This document shows positions 49,976-63,200 of a stretch of 64,000 nucleotides of DNA, one piece after another. This DNA is from Amaranthus tricolor (Eukaryota; Streptophyta; Magnoliopsida; Caryophyllales; Amaranthaceae), in NCBI RefSeq assembly GCF_026212465.1, contig NC_080050.1, positions 28,409,070-28,473,069 on the forward strand, read 5' to 3'. The notes below the pieces were generated by a model. The model was given only the letters and a program-made list of their open reading frames with translations, made no database searches and was not told the DNA's origin. Position 1 is the stretch's first letter, and each line of letters begins with the position of its first letter. Both the position numbers and the translations under genes were made by a program.

Positions 49976-50620
49976 GTAGTTTCATTTCAATGTTACTTTC
50001 ACTGTTTTGCTTTCAAGTTTCTAGTTGGTGAATTCTACATGTATACCTCCTCGTGTTAAATTACTTATACAAAAATATAAAGGTGGAAATTAACAAGCTG
50101 ATATCATTTAATTATATTTTAATTTATAGATCAAAAATTAAATACAAATTAATGGAATGAATAGTGTAAATTAGTAATTTAGAAGGGGAAAGTATTTGTA
50201 GCTTTTAGGTCAAGATTACTATACATTAATGCATGCTATTGTAATTTTATATGACTAATAATTTTGCCTATTTAAGATTAAGGAGATTTATATTTTTATA
50301 CCAATTAGATTAATATATGTGCTTTATATGTATTGGAATATTATATGTGATTTTAGTAAGCTTGAAAATAAATTTTCTATTTAAGATTTATCTTCTATAT
50401 ATTAATACAAATCACTGTGATATTTTCTACCTCTAAATTGAGCATGCCTCTTTATTTATACTGTATATTATTAGTCATCATTTTATATACTAAAATGTTT
50501 ACTAAATGAGGTTGATAAATAACTTGATCTAGTAAATGGCTAATTGCAAAAATATTTGTCTTCTATTGCGAAGCAAAGACAAAAAGAGGTCAAACAAAAA
50601 TAAATAAACTTATTATTATT
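49976..50620. other. AT-rich intergenic tract
   Basis: Nothing recognisable was found. Confidence 0.4.
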
Positions 50621-50628
50621 ATTAAAAA

Positions 50629-50910
50629 GGAAAATTTAATATTAACAATTCAACCTTTTACTCATCTGCTGTGAATAATCTCATCTATATATGGATTATT
50701 TTTTAATAATCCAACCTTTCCCCTTTGTTTGATGTCAACATACTAATAGGGTATGTTGATAGCAAACTAAGGGCAAACGTTGGATATTTAAAAAATAAAA
50801 GATGCTGCTAGCAAACTAAAGACAAAGGTTGGATTATTAAAAAATAATCTAAATGTGTGATTATTCACAGCAGATGGATAAAAGGTTTGATTATTAATAT
50901 TAATTTTTCC
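50629..50910. mobile_element. Foldback MITE with about 105-bp inverted arms
   Basis: The arms share CATCTGCTGTGAATAATC, then GATTATTTTTTAATAATCC and AACCTTT, and leave a short centre. Flanks TATTAAAAA (50620-50628) and GATTAAAAA (50911-50919) match at 8 of 9 positions, consistent with a 9-bp duplication of Mutator type. No coding sequence is present. Confidence 0.75.
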
Positions 50911-51721
50911 GATTAAAAATGAAATGAGTAACTCAAAGGCTTAAAGTTAATCAAATGAGGTGAGCAGCAAAGTGAAAGTGTATAAAATGTCGTCATTTGC
51001 AAGATTATGACTTTCATACACAAGTCTTATTTATCAACACTCAGAAATAAATGTTGTGTTCAAAAGAAAAGTCTCCTAAAAAGAGAATGATAAATGAGAT
51101 AAAATTGTAATTTGATAATTTTTCTATGTTAGAATTCTTCTTTACATTTGCAAATATTACTATGTGGAAATTCATTAAAATATATCAACAATTTAAGTTG
51201 ATTATATTTCGTCAAGTAATCAGTCATTGAAAAAGCGTCATTTAAAATTAAGGAGTCTTTCTTTAAATTATTGTATGATATGATATGATGACTTTTCTAT
51301 CTTTGTCGCACTTAGTTTGTGCACGTTTTAAAATATATTTATCGATGTCCTAATGCATCTTATTGTGCATAATTATAAATTATCAAAAGTTGATATTAAT
51401 AAATTGCATTATAACAAATCAAATAAGATCTCAATTGACTATGATTTTAATTCAAATTAAGAGTGTTAGGAATAATGTTAAAAACTAAATTGGGTAAATA
51501 AAGGGAGTAGGTTTTAAGTATAGTTGAATTTGAATAATTAGAAGTGTTAAAAACTAAATATGGTATAGGAGTTTAAGGTATCTCAATGAGTGGTTTTCTT
51601 AAAAGATAAGTTGGAAATTGGTAAGAAATTGATTTTTTGTTCGAACGTCAAAAGGAGGGAGAAACTTTGTGTTTTGGGTTTTTCAAGAATATATTATTCT
51701 TATCTTACAAGTACTCTTTAT

Positions 51722-52363
51722 TAGGGATGCAGGCGGGGCGGGTCTAATAGGAGACCCGCCCCATCGGGGAGGGGATGGGTCCCGGTTTGATGGGTCATGG
51801 GGCGGGTACGGGTATAAAATTCATACCCACCGCGGGGGGGATAGGGATGGGTTTTAGGTGATACCCGCCCCATCCCCGCCCCGCCCCGCCCCGCCCCGCC
51901 TCAAGATACCCGCCTCAAAATATTTTTAAGTCTTTTGCTAGTTTTCGTTTTCTTTCTCGTTTGTAAATGCGATATCTTCTTCGTCCGCACTCGCATTTGT
52001 CTTCATAAAAATGGTTAAAAGAGTTCAAAGTTGTTAATGATAAGTTGATTGGTATTTTAACTAGTTATTGATATTTATGTAATAATGTTATTAGTTTTAT
52101 AAAATGATTGAATATAAATATGTGGCACAGATGGGTATTAAGCGGGGATTTAACGGGTGGTGGGGCGAGGAAAATGTGTATTACACGGGGATGGATACCC
52201 AGATGGGTGGTGGGGCGGGGATGGTTTTAGATACAAACCCATCGGAGCGGGGACGGGAAAAAAATTATACCCGCCGCGGGGATGGGGATGGGGATTGCAT
52301 TAACAGATGGGGATGGGGATGGTAATTCCAATACCCGCCCCGCCCCGCCCGTTTGCATCCCTA
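51722..52363. mobile_element. GC-rich non-autonomous hAT element, TSD CTCTTTAT
   Basis: A 642-bp element begins TAGGGATGCAGGCGGGGCGG. Its right end, as complement, begins TAGGGATGCAAACGGGCGGG. Identical 8-bp flanks, CTCTTTAT, lie at 51714-51721 and 52364-52371, the size typical of hAT transposons. Both subterminal parts are packed with CCCGCCCC and GGGGATGGG repeats, far richer in G and C than the surroundings. No transposase is present. Confidence 0.9.
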
Positions 52364-52371
52364 CTCTTTAT

Positions 52372-54465
52372 TTTCATTTTGTATAAGTTGTTTAATCTAA
52401 AAATCAATATAAGCATTTATCCATGCATTTTTCTTGTGTATCTACTTCATTACATACGTAGAGTATTTATAGTCTATTTAATTTTTGATAAAATAACTTT
52501 TTGTATATCGTGTTTAACACGGGTAATCAACTAATATTACAAACATACATTTAATATATAGTGATTATTAAATAGCTTGTGCTTAGCACGAGTAATCAAC
52601 AATTATGTTCTAATAATGAGTAAATATTGTTATTTATTATTCAATTTTCTTTGTTGTGATTTTTTAAAAATTATTATTCATAGTTCTCTTTCTTAACTTT
52701 TATTTAATTTGTTTGTAACGATTATATTATTTATGCATAATAATTTCTAAATGTCTCGTGCTTTAGCACAGGTGATCATCGAGTATAGTCTATTTCCATG
52801 TATGTTTATTTCTTCAACCTACTTTAGTAAATTTAGACTTCCATTTACTTTTTAATAATTTTTTAATGTCTTCATTTTAATCTCATTAGATTCATCTTTG
52901 ATGTGCATAACTATAACACAAGATATTATATGAAGTGATCTCGTAGTGAGACGTGCCCCATATATGTGTTATTACTAATCTACGGAATCTCAAAAAAGTA
53001 GCTGTAAATTTAATATATATTTTTATAATTTTTTATGAATTGTATTATCTATTTAGACTTAAATTATACTTAAAAAGTGCAAAAAGTCAAATGTAACTAA
53101 TATTGTGAAATGAATGGAGTATATTTAATAAATTTCATTAAGTTTTCAATAAATGGTATGCCCGTAGAGGGACATTTCGTTACTGATATTAAATAATGGT
53201 AATGATTATGAGTTTTAATTTAAAATATTCATAAAAAGTGTCATATCATTGGAATACAACTCTCATCTTCAAACATGTAATTCTTCATAATTTTCTAAGC
53301 ATATAATAAGATATTTCTTCACGAGATAATGGATAAAAATGGATTTTATGAAGAAAAACTGATTAAAGCAAGACAAATCCTTGTCAAGCACTCTTTCTAA
53401 TTAAATTTTATTAATTTTCATTACAATTTCCACAGTTTAATACCAATAAGACTAAACATTCCCAAAACTCTTTAATAGATGTGCTGGTACAAAATTTAGA
53501 AGTCAATTAGTTTTTTAAAAGTCTCAAACTAGGGTATCAATGCTTAATATTTAATGTCAACAATATAATTATGGATGACTAAAAACACACAAAAAGACAG
53601 AACTTTTGAACTCTCTATTCCTTTTAATTTGCTATTTAAAGATTATAATGCAATTTTAAAATATTATGGAACCAAATTCAAAACCACGAATAACAAAAAA
53701 ATATAAAAAAGTACAGAAAAGTACGCTTACTTATGAATGTAAAAAGTAAGCGGTAAATGCTAAGATGCAAATATACTCCTTTCAAATAAGGGGTTAAAAT
53801 CCTCTCCATTACTTAAAATGTAATAGAGGGTTTATTACTTAAATCTAATGGTTAAAATTGCTTGATAGAGGAAAAGAAGAGAAATTTTGAGATTTTATTT
53901 TTATTTTAAAATAGATGTCAAAATCTTAAAATAGATAATTGAGAAAAGTAATGAAGAGAATCCTAATACTAAAATAACAAGTCATCTGTTTAACTCTAAT
54001 CATATTCTAAATTACAACATGTCAATGCCCAAATATCAGTAAGTAGCTCCCGTTTAGATAGAGGTTTGAAGGGGTCGAATGTACGCAATCTTACCCTTGT
54101 TGTATACTTGTTACTTGTTAGCAACAACCCTTGATACTAAACATTTTCCGAATTGCGCCCGAAAGATAAGCAGGTGTAGAAAACCAGGAATCGATAACAC
54201 AAAAGATAAATTCCTCCATATAACCAAGCTTTAGAAGACGAGATTAATACAACAAAACGTAACAAGGTCCGAACCCCAACAGAAAAGTGCATCAGAATTC
54301 AGAATATACAACCTAAACCAATTGCACTTCGTAGACAAGTTCCAAGAAAGAGATCGTTCAAGTTATGGTTCGTATGATCCTAAAACTCAAGATCTTTTAT
54401 GTACATCGAGTAATACCCTGCAAGGGTTATGGAGGAACTAAAAAGCCCATCTTTGCGTCGTGGAA
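52372..54465. other. Intergenic; MITE-like and SINE-like remnants
   Basis: At about 53790-53965 the ends are inverted (GTTAAAATCCTCTCCATTACTT against the complement of TAATGAAGAGAATCCTAAT), as in a small MITE. At 54045-54130 an Au-SINE-like phrase occurs (GTACGCAATCTTACCCTTG). At 53040-53125 a tract with GTCAAATGTAACTAATATTG resembles a MITE end. No gene was recognised; the last few hundred bases are probably 3' UTR of the TPR gene. Confidence 0.4.
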
Positions 54466-57400
54466 TCAGGGACCGATTCCAACATTGGTTTTGTCCCCAT
54501 CACCAACTGAATATCGAGATCTATTTGCGCTTAGACCTGAAGAGTGCAGTTGCTTTCTCTTCCTTACAAGCTTTAAAGCCGTTTCTCTATCCTCTTGCAC
54601 CTCCGCTAACTCAGGCTGCCGACATCAGTAAAATTATCAGGGAAAAGCTACTCGTGCAGATAAGGATACAATGTCGTAAGAAACTTTTTTCTAAACTATT
54701 GCCACCAAATACTAAAATAACAACCCCTCCCTACACTTAAAAGAAAACGTAAAAACCGAACTTGTAACAATACACGGGCAAAGATATAAATGATCGGACC
54801 TTAATGGCTAAAGCCTTGTCAAAGCTTTCCATTGCACTATCAGGCTCCCCGAAATTCAGCTGTGCTCTGCCTAGGGTAATCCAAGTCTGCAAGACAAACA
54901 TTGCAGCACTATTAGAGTATCCAGCATATTAAGGCTTAAGCCATAGGCTCGACTCTCCAGAGACAACTGACATTAGAAGATGCAACTTTTTATTAAAAAA
55001 AACACCCATATATTGTTCAAGAATCAAAACATGAATTCAAAGATAAGTGATGTTCAGGTTTGTTCTTGAAACAAACATGATACAATTGTTTGAGTCACAC
55101 ATTGCCAAGAAGTCATGGAGCAAATTTTAACAGGGCAGGTCGACCCAATGGGTCAAGGGTCGAGTCACAATTTAACGGGTCATTAGTGGGTTGGGTCAAT
55201 AACAGGTCAGGACATTAACGGGCCTTGGTATAAAGGGTCGGGTTGGATAATTATAGGATTTGATTGCGAAAAAAGTTTTACCACCTTTTTTATATTTTTA
55301 TATGATATTATATACATAGGTGGGTCGACCCAACAGGCCATAAAGTAGAGTAAAAAAACTATTTTATGAACCTTAAAAAAAATGGATCTTGTTTAAATGG
55401 GCCTTGACCCGCCCCGTTCAAATTCGACATGCCCCGACCCGGCCCATTGAACACCTCTAGAGCAAACTATACCAAGCAAAATGCAAACTAATCCTCAAGT
55501 AATAGAACAGATTTTAGATTCTGTTTTTTGGGGGGGCAACGGGGGGGGGGGGGGGGGGATTGAGAATATCAACTACCTCAGCCCATGACGGATCCAATTC
55601 AGTGGCTCCTGCAAGATCAATATAATAGTCAAACCAATGTCGTTGATATGGCATGAACAGAACTCCCTAGTAAATTACCAATCATGATTATATTCCACTT
55701 GAAAGCAAGACGTAAAAATATCGACTATGAAACGCAGGACAATACACTACAGCACATATACACATGAACAATAAGAGAGGTTTACTAGTAAAGATCAGTG
55801 TAACATAATTCGCAAGCTAATTTGCTTTTTGAATTCGTGATTTGCTCAAATTTGCCCAAGAATATCCCAAAACCGACCATAATTCACGTTTTTCGATTCG
55901 TGATTCGAGAGGAGATTAGAGAATCATGTGACACTGGTAAAGATTTGAAAAATTACGCATGCAAAAGCACTTGACATAATATATAAAATCAAACACCTCA
56001 ACAAGAAAAGTAAACAGACAAAGAGGAGTGTAGCACACGAGTTGCTGCCTTCAAAGCACCCCAGGAATCTCCAAGTTCAAGCAATACTTGAGCCTTCTGT
56101 TCATGCAAAACGGCTCTTTCGGGCATCAAAGTAATAGCAGCTTCCCACTTTCCAAGAGCTTCACGATATTTACCTTCCTTGAAAATGAAGGGAAAGGACA
56201 TAATGAGATTCAAACCTATACATAATTCTATCAAGAGCATGTTGGACAACCATATTGGAGGACAAGATGATATTGATAGACGACGAATTAAAATTTTCTA
56301 TTCCTTCCATACTAGACTATTAGAATCTAAAAACACAATAAACGAAACCGAGATGATCCACAAAATACAACTCAACCATCGGCATAGAAAGAAAAAGAAA
56401 CTTAAAGTTCAATGCAAATCCCACTTCCCTCCAATCAACTAAAGATATGAATGCTTACCATGAATTTCACCTCACCTTATTCCTTGTTCTCCTCAATGAG
56501 TTTGATTCTTTTACCCCATTCTTTCTCCAAACACCACTACTACAACCTTGGGTGCACAACTTAGTAATAACAAAAGTAAAGCCTTTACACACACAAAATC
56601 AAGGTGAAGAACGTTCCTGCCTAATAGCTTATAATGTAAGCTTAGTTTCAAAAAGCACGAGGCGCACTGAGGTGCAAAAGGTCATTGTAGCCTATGTGCA
56701 ATGTGCAGAGCAAAGGCGCGGGCTTTTAATACGCGAAGCGCACTTTTTCGTTAAAAAACCTTAAAACCAATGTTAAAACATATTGATACTTAAAACATAA
56801 CATTTGAATTATAATAGTATACAAGCTTGAGACTTTCATTATCCTTGCGGGAAGCATTCAAAACCGCTGTGACACTCATATGATGATTAGAAACACAAGT
56901 TTTAATTATCTAAAAAGCAAATTGTTTTCTGTTAATCATTGCTTGTCACATTACAGTCTGCAGACTCCAGAATACTTGCAATGAGAACTCCTAATCACGT
57001 TCATCAGATAAATACATATCAAGCGGAATATCAAATATCAATTTACATCTGATCTTCCGGCTCATAAAGGAAGACAGATAAAGGGTTCTTCACTTCAAAA
57101 AATATCTACCAAAAACATCTACATAAGTTTCGAAACAGCCAGAGAGAGAGGCGAACGATGTCGAACAATTTGTATCCACCTCAAGTTTAAGAAACGTATC
57201 GACTCGAAATACCCCTAGGAAAGCTACCATACCATTACCATAGCATAAACAAATAGTCTAATTCAACAATTTGTGGAGCATTGATTTCATAAAATATTGG
57301 AGACCCACAGCAGATTACAATTTACAACAAGCTCAACAAATGAATCTGAACTACTAAAGCATTGTGAAAAACAATATTGTCCAACAATATGGCATTCAAA

Positions 57401-58134
57401 ACTAAGCATAAAAATTCAGACTTGGGATTATTTGTTGCTATGAAATTACACGAATCTTAATTCAATAAATACCCCAATGAAAAAACTTCATAATGGGGCT
57501 TTCACAAGAAGAATGTGTCAACAAAGTAACAAAGTTCAATTTCAAGAAGATATCAAACTCTGATGAAAAGAAATTAATTTTGAAATTAAAAAGGAAAAGA
57601 AATTAAATAGTCAATTCCCAAATTTCTTATGATCAGAATTCAGAAACCCTAATGCCCCTTCTATGAAAAACACAACACCCTCAAATCAAGTGATTAAACA
57701 AACTAAGAACTGAACAAACCCCAATAAATTATCAACACCCACTTTGCATATTTGTTTTAGAAAAAAAACGGAAGTTTTGAACTACATGAAACACCAAAAA
57801 AAAGAGTTAACTCACCATGAAAAATACCATAAAGAGAAGTAAAATTAATATTTAACAATACAATAACTAAAAATTTGTGAAGAATCACCTCGGCAAGCTT
57901 GTTTCCTTGTTCCAGGAAGACATGAGCAAGGGTTTGATTGGATTGGGGGTTTTGATGATTGATTGAAGAAGGAGAATTTGGGCGTTTATGTTGTTGTTCT
58001 TCATCATCATCTTGTTGGTAATCGTTGTCGTTGTCGAAAGGAAGATTAGGCACAGCTAAACGCTTGTTGCCGTTCTTCTTCTTCCATGTCATCTTCATCT
58101 TCTTCTCTTCTCCTCTTTGATTCCCGCAATTCAT
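54466..58134 (-). CDS. TPR protein (tetratricopeptide repeat protein 33-like)
   Basis: Five minus-strand exons are 57889-58134, 56039-56177, 55577-55608, 54800-54886 and 54466-54615. They join in frame at GT-AG sites (phases 0, 1, 0, 0) to give 217 residues. A basic start (MKMTWKKKNGNKR) is followed by an acidic, Gln-rich linker. About three TPR motifs follow: TLAHVFLEQGNKLAEEGKYR, then EQKAQVLLELGDSWGALKAA, then WITLGRAQLNFGEPDSAMES. The tail is charged: PELAEVQEDRETALKLVRKR. TPRs mediate protein contacts, and no catalytic domain is present. The partner is unknown. An in-frame ATG at 58098 gives MKMTWKKK and 205 residues. It looks closer to the usual family start, so the first 12 residues are doubtful. 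The 32-nt exon 3 is unusually small. Confidence 0.87.
55126..55459. mobile_element. hAT-like element in the TPR gene intron
   Basis: The right end, as complement, begins TAGAGGTGTTCAATGGGCCG, a typical plant hAT-type terminus. The left end is decayed. Flanks GAGCAAAT (55118-55125) and GAGCAAAC (55460-55467) match at 7 of 8 positions. The interior repeats GGTCGACCCAA and GGGTCGGG phrases. Confidence 0.6.
55541..55558 (+). repeat. Run of 18 G in the TPR gene intron
   Basis: Eighteen G follow GGGGGGGCAAC, giving two G tracts within 29 bp. On the transcribed strand these are C runs 19-36 nt into the intron after the tiny 32-nt exon. The exact length is prone to sequencing error. Confidence 0.85.
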
Positions 58135-60242
58135 GCAAACTTGCAACCCAAACTATTGTAGTTCATCCAAAATTCACTTTCATTTTGGTAATTTCTTGAT
58201 AAAGGGGAAATTTTTCCAAAATAAAATTAAATTTATTCCAAATTTCCACAAATGTTGTTTGAAAACAATCTTCACATTATGTCCAGAGTATTAGGACAAC
58301 TAAGCTATATAGTCCCTGTTATTCTTATCAAATATTTTATTTGTTTTTTTAACTATTTATCCATTATGTCAACTTAATTTTGATTGACTCGTATCAATAT
58401 AAATTTATTAGCATTAGTTTTTTGTAATTTTTAACCAAACATAATTAGAGATATACAGAAGTATGATTGAAATGGTGCATCAACTGCAAGTGTGCAAACC
58501 GAATGAAACATTTACTTGACATTTATTTGATATATAACAAAGCAAAACTATTGTTATTTACTATTTCTTATAGGCTATGAGTGGAATGTTTAATACAAAT
58601 CTAAACCGACATTTATTCGACCTTGTATAATCAAATATGACTTTAACTTGACTATAAAAATTAATTTACAATAATGTAAAACCCATTTTAGATACAAGAT
58701 TTAATTTTGAGCTCACTTGATAGTGATCCGATGGCTTCACACCTCTAGTTATGAGAATGGAGCCCTCACTACGGTGAAAAGATTGATCTCACACACTAGG
58801 TTATACATGATTCTTAATTCATATATTATATTTTCTAAATAAATTATAGTGATTTTGTTTGTGAAATAACTATTGTTATTTACGACTTTTTAGAAATGTT
58901 TGTTAAAATTATGCGCTGAGTATTGATTTTTTATTAGAGAAAAAATAATTATTAATTTTAATAGACACAGAATTGAAGAGTTGTCCAAAATCAATCCGAT
59001 TAACTGAAAATAAATATGACCCTACCCAAAAAAAGTTGTACATAAAAATCAAAAATCAAATTGTCAATATATTTACAAAAACTCAAGAAAAGAATTCAAT
59101 CTAATCCAAGATATTATATCCAAAACCCACCCGAACACAGAATATCCTAATGGACACCTTGCAGTATTAGAGAGTGGTTGTCCTGATGCAACCATTGCAA
59201 GGTAAATACTTCCTTCATTCTAAAATAATCGCTATATTACAATTATTAAAACTATTCATGATGTAAAATCAGTCCAAGACAACTCTTTGTTTTCAAAGCC
59301 TATGGTTCCTCATGATCAAGACTATGATGTTCCTAGTTTAAGTCCTTATGGTGTGTTCATGTCCAAGTCATTTCAAGAAAGTTTATTGATTTTTATATGG
59401 TTCATAATCCATTCAATTCTGGTGTTTTGATTACTTGTCGTATTCCAAACTAACAGGGTGCTTGTTCTCTTCTATTCGTACATATGGGTAAATATTGGGC
59501 CTTTGGAGTTGCTAATTTATGTTGCAAATGAAGTTGAATTATTGTCTTAAAGTATTTGTAATATTTACTATCCGAATGACCGGATATTTAGATTCGGACC
59601 GATTCAGTATCCAATTTTGAACACCCCTAGAAATTATGTAGTCAAGTGCAATTTTGTTTAAATCGTCTATTCGCGTATTTTTATAATATTTTCAATAATT
59701 TTTGGTTATGCATTATGCTATATATAAATAATGAAAATAACGTATTAAATTGCGTAAACAGTCGATTACAACAAGTATGATGAAATAGAAAAACTACATA
59801 AAAGTATATTAATGAGTGTCATTTTTTAGTCTAAAAAGCCACGCCAAGTATAATGATACGAAAAACTACATAAAAGTAAATGATAAATGCTAGGCCAACT
59901 TTTGCTTGTCCGAACCAAATAAAATCACCTAAAAATGTGTACATAAGTTTATCTAATCAAATCAAAATTCCCAATCAAATTGTGCACATAATGGGAACCT
60001 AATGCAAAAAAAATCTCTTTCTACGCTTATGCGGGCAATCGAAGGACACCATGTCCCAATCATTGTCTTACGTTTTCGAGAGATGAATCCACCAGCTCGT
60101 GTGTTTCAAATCATGATCTTCAATTTCTTAAGATGTTTGCAAATCACTAATCGAAGTCGCAACAGAATGACCATCTTAACAGCTGACCCGCAACCCAGTT
60201 GAAGTCCTCCGCCCTCGAAACGATAAAATGTCGTGATTTAGC
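58135..60242. other. Intergenic between TPR and S1 genes
   Basis: The promoter of the TPR gene should be in the first few hundred bases. At 59550-59632 a tract ending TTTTGAACACCCCTAG looks like one hAT-type terminus. At 59150-59210 and 59275-59400 short stretches have coding-like composition but match no family that I recognise. The remainder is AT-rich. The 3' UTR of the S1 gene lies near 60000-60242. Confidence 0.4.
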
Positions 60243-63200
60243 TTATTGTGAATCTGGTTCATTTTCTCTTTGGAATTTAAACCACTTCCAATTTGCATAA
60301 AGACTTGCTTCATCTTCAAACAACAAATCGCTAATTGGCGGTTCAGACATGTGAGTCGCAGAAATCCTTGGGAGTTTCAGTCTATATTTCTTTGCCATCT
60401 CTTCAGCCTCGGCAAATACTTTCTGTCCATACCATATTCACAGATTATTTAGGTTCTTTCTAATGAATGTTGGACAGTTAGTTCAAATCATAATGCCAAG
60501 TAAAAAAATGAGATAATGGAGACGTATAAGCACCTGTTTGTCCGATATGAAAAGGCCAGGCTCGCTTTCCAGTTCCGCAATGCTGCAAACAAGATGCAGA
60601 AGTTAAATTCTGGGGCAACCCGTGCATAAGTACCGAATACACAAATCATAAAAATTAGTAAATGATGATCCTTCCATCCCCAACTAACCAATCTTTGGTC
60701 GGTGATGACTAATGACAGCTGACACTATAAGACCAAAGATTAAACAGATAGATCACGACTTAATGAATTATTTGAATAAACCATCATGGTTCCCGACTAA
60801 GCCATAATATGTTGCTTGGAATCGGGTACTGATGTCGGATACCGGTATGTGTCCAAGTGTCAGATACGTCTAAATATTCAATTTAACGCCTAAAAAATGA
60901 AGTGTCTAAGTGCCATATCAATGTCCGAGCATCAAGGATCAAACACGGGTATGTGAAGCAAATGAAGAATCCGAGTAACATAGAGTCCATATATATCAAA
61001 ATTCATGCTAAAAAATAATGGCATCTATCAAATAACCACCAAGAATTGCTCTCTTACCTAAGAGAGATCTTGTCCGGGAACAAAGATCTTATAACTAGAA
61101 CTTTGACCTTCTCCCCCACAGCTAATAGATCACTAATTGAATCAAACTTGACACGGCTGATATTTGATGCATGCAGCAGTCCACTGAGATACAAGAGGCA
61201 AGTGCACGAAATCAAAACACAACGATGGAAAAAAAAAAAAAAAAAAACAGAGAGTACAATTCCTGTTAGATGATTACGCCGAAAGGAAAAAAGGTCGTGT
61301 GTAATATATATAGTTCACCCTTTGAAAACCCTATTTCAAATATCTCACAAGAATAATCTATATGATACTTTCAAGTAGCGATGTTAATTCGGGTCATCGG
61401 GTTGATTTCGAGTTAGGTGTTTCGGAGCGGTTTGAAATTGGGTTTTGTGTCCCTATAGTTTCTTTACATAATTGTAACTCATTTTTAAGTCGGGTAAATT
61501 TTGGATCATGGGATCATTTTTTAACACCTCAAGTTTCAAGATAGTTCGATAAATATAGGAGGAACGCAGACACAGAAGTAATTAGTAGACTTGACATACA
61601 ACAAAGAGGATAACTTCCAATCATCTGGAATCTTTCGTTTGTCTTCATACATTAAGTCTTATCTAATCCTACTTATCTTTTTATGTCCCATACCCCTTTA
61701 TCCCAAATTTCCATAATCATTTTTGATAATAGTAGCTTTAGTATCATAGATAAACAAAAGAAATCAGACATAAATACATTATATGTAACAAACATAATAG
61801 AACAGGAACAATCAAAAATGAGTAACAGTTTACAGAAATAATCCTTTATGTGGTTCATCTCGATATAATAGTTTGAAACATTTATTTCAAAATTGTTGAA
61901 ACTACTAGGGGATCATTCCAAAATGATCCCAAGTTTTGTAATGCATTTTTAACGTTTTTACCCTTTTTGTTTAGTTCCTTTCCTCATATAAAAACTAGAG
62001 CATGACATATTATCATTTCAGCTTCTAAATCAGCTATTTCAGCTCAAGGATCACTGTGAGAATCCACACTAACTATTGGGGGAGCATAGAAAAAAATGCA
62101 AATGTCGCTGCGATTGTGGTAAGTTAACAACGGTCGCGATATCGAGGACGCGGCACCTCGTGGTGTTACGACTCGTTTCCCTGACATCGCAAATTCCTAA
62201 CTTGAAAAAAAAATCCACTTTATCATAGATAACTCGAGTTTTCCAGAACATAGATTTAAATTGAAGCTTATAATATACCTTTTAGAACCTACTACATTCT
62301 TAAAAAGAGATTATAATAGCTAATATGTTGGAATAAAAGCTTATAATGGTTGTTACTCCATTATTTAATAGCGGCCACTATGTAACGGAAAGGCCTCATT
62401 TTTACTCCACGGGTGGGAGGAGTTAAGTCTATCTTTAAGAATACTTCAAAGTTGATGTCTGTTACGGAAAAATGGCCGTACATATTATTATTTTTGGAAA
62501 TTTAGCAAACTCTGGAAAAATGCTTGCAAAAACAGGGGAAACAAACTTAAACCAATTTGTACAAAGCAGCACTTTATACAACTATCTCAATATTTAATCA
62601 ACAAATCCTCTCATGTTTACTGTCCATAAACATTAAATTAGATTTGATGAGACAAGACCTTTCTGCAGTGTCCATGGAGCTATCATTGCAAAATTCCATG
62701 ACCTAATTGATTTTAAGTTCTTAAGCTCTGGTCTGAATATATATTCAATTTAAAGCTTATAATAGACCTTTAGAACCCAATACACTTTTTAGAAAAAGAT
62801 AATGGCTAATATATAATGGTTGTTACTCCATGGTTTTATATCACAAGTTACGTAACAGAGTTTTGCAGTTCGAAAAGCTCAAACGGTTGTTATGTAACGG
62901 AACTGCCTCATTTTCATTCCATGATCACAACTGCCGTGAATTTATTTAATTTAAGCTGGTAAAATACAATTGCTATGACTTGATTTAATTTATCAAGCCC
63001 TTGTAAGAAATCAATGACGTAATTCAGAATAATGTATAAAATGACGAAGTGATCCTTGAATAAACTTACCTCCTATTTGATTCTCCTATCTTGACTTGGG
63101 CACCATAAGGGTAAATCTTCTTAATAGTTCCTTCTAAAAGTGCTCCCTCACGTAGGTACAGCTTTTCCTAGCACATTAAACAGCAAGCTCAGAGACCTTT

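Noticed and set aside
56640..56760. GCGC-rich stretch as a regulatory island
   Set aside because: It resembles common degenerate repeats with AAGGCGC-type phrases and lies inside a TPR gene intron.
59150..59400. Short coding-like pieces (GHLAVLESGCPDATIAR and SKPMVPHDQDYDVPSLSP)
   Set aside because: No family was recognised and no continuous frame links them. They could be a gene relic, but the evidence is too thin to annotate.
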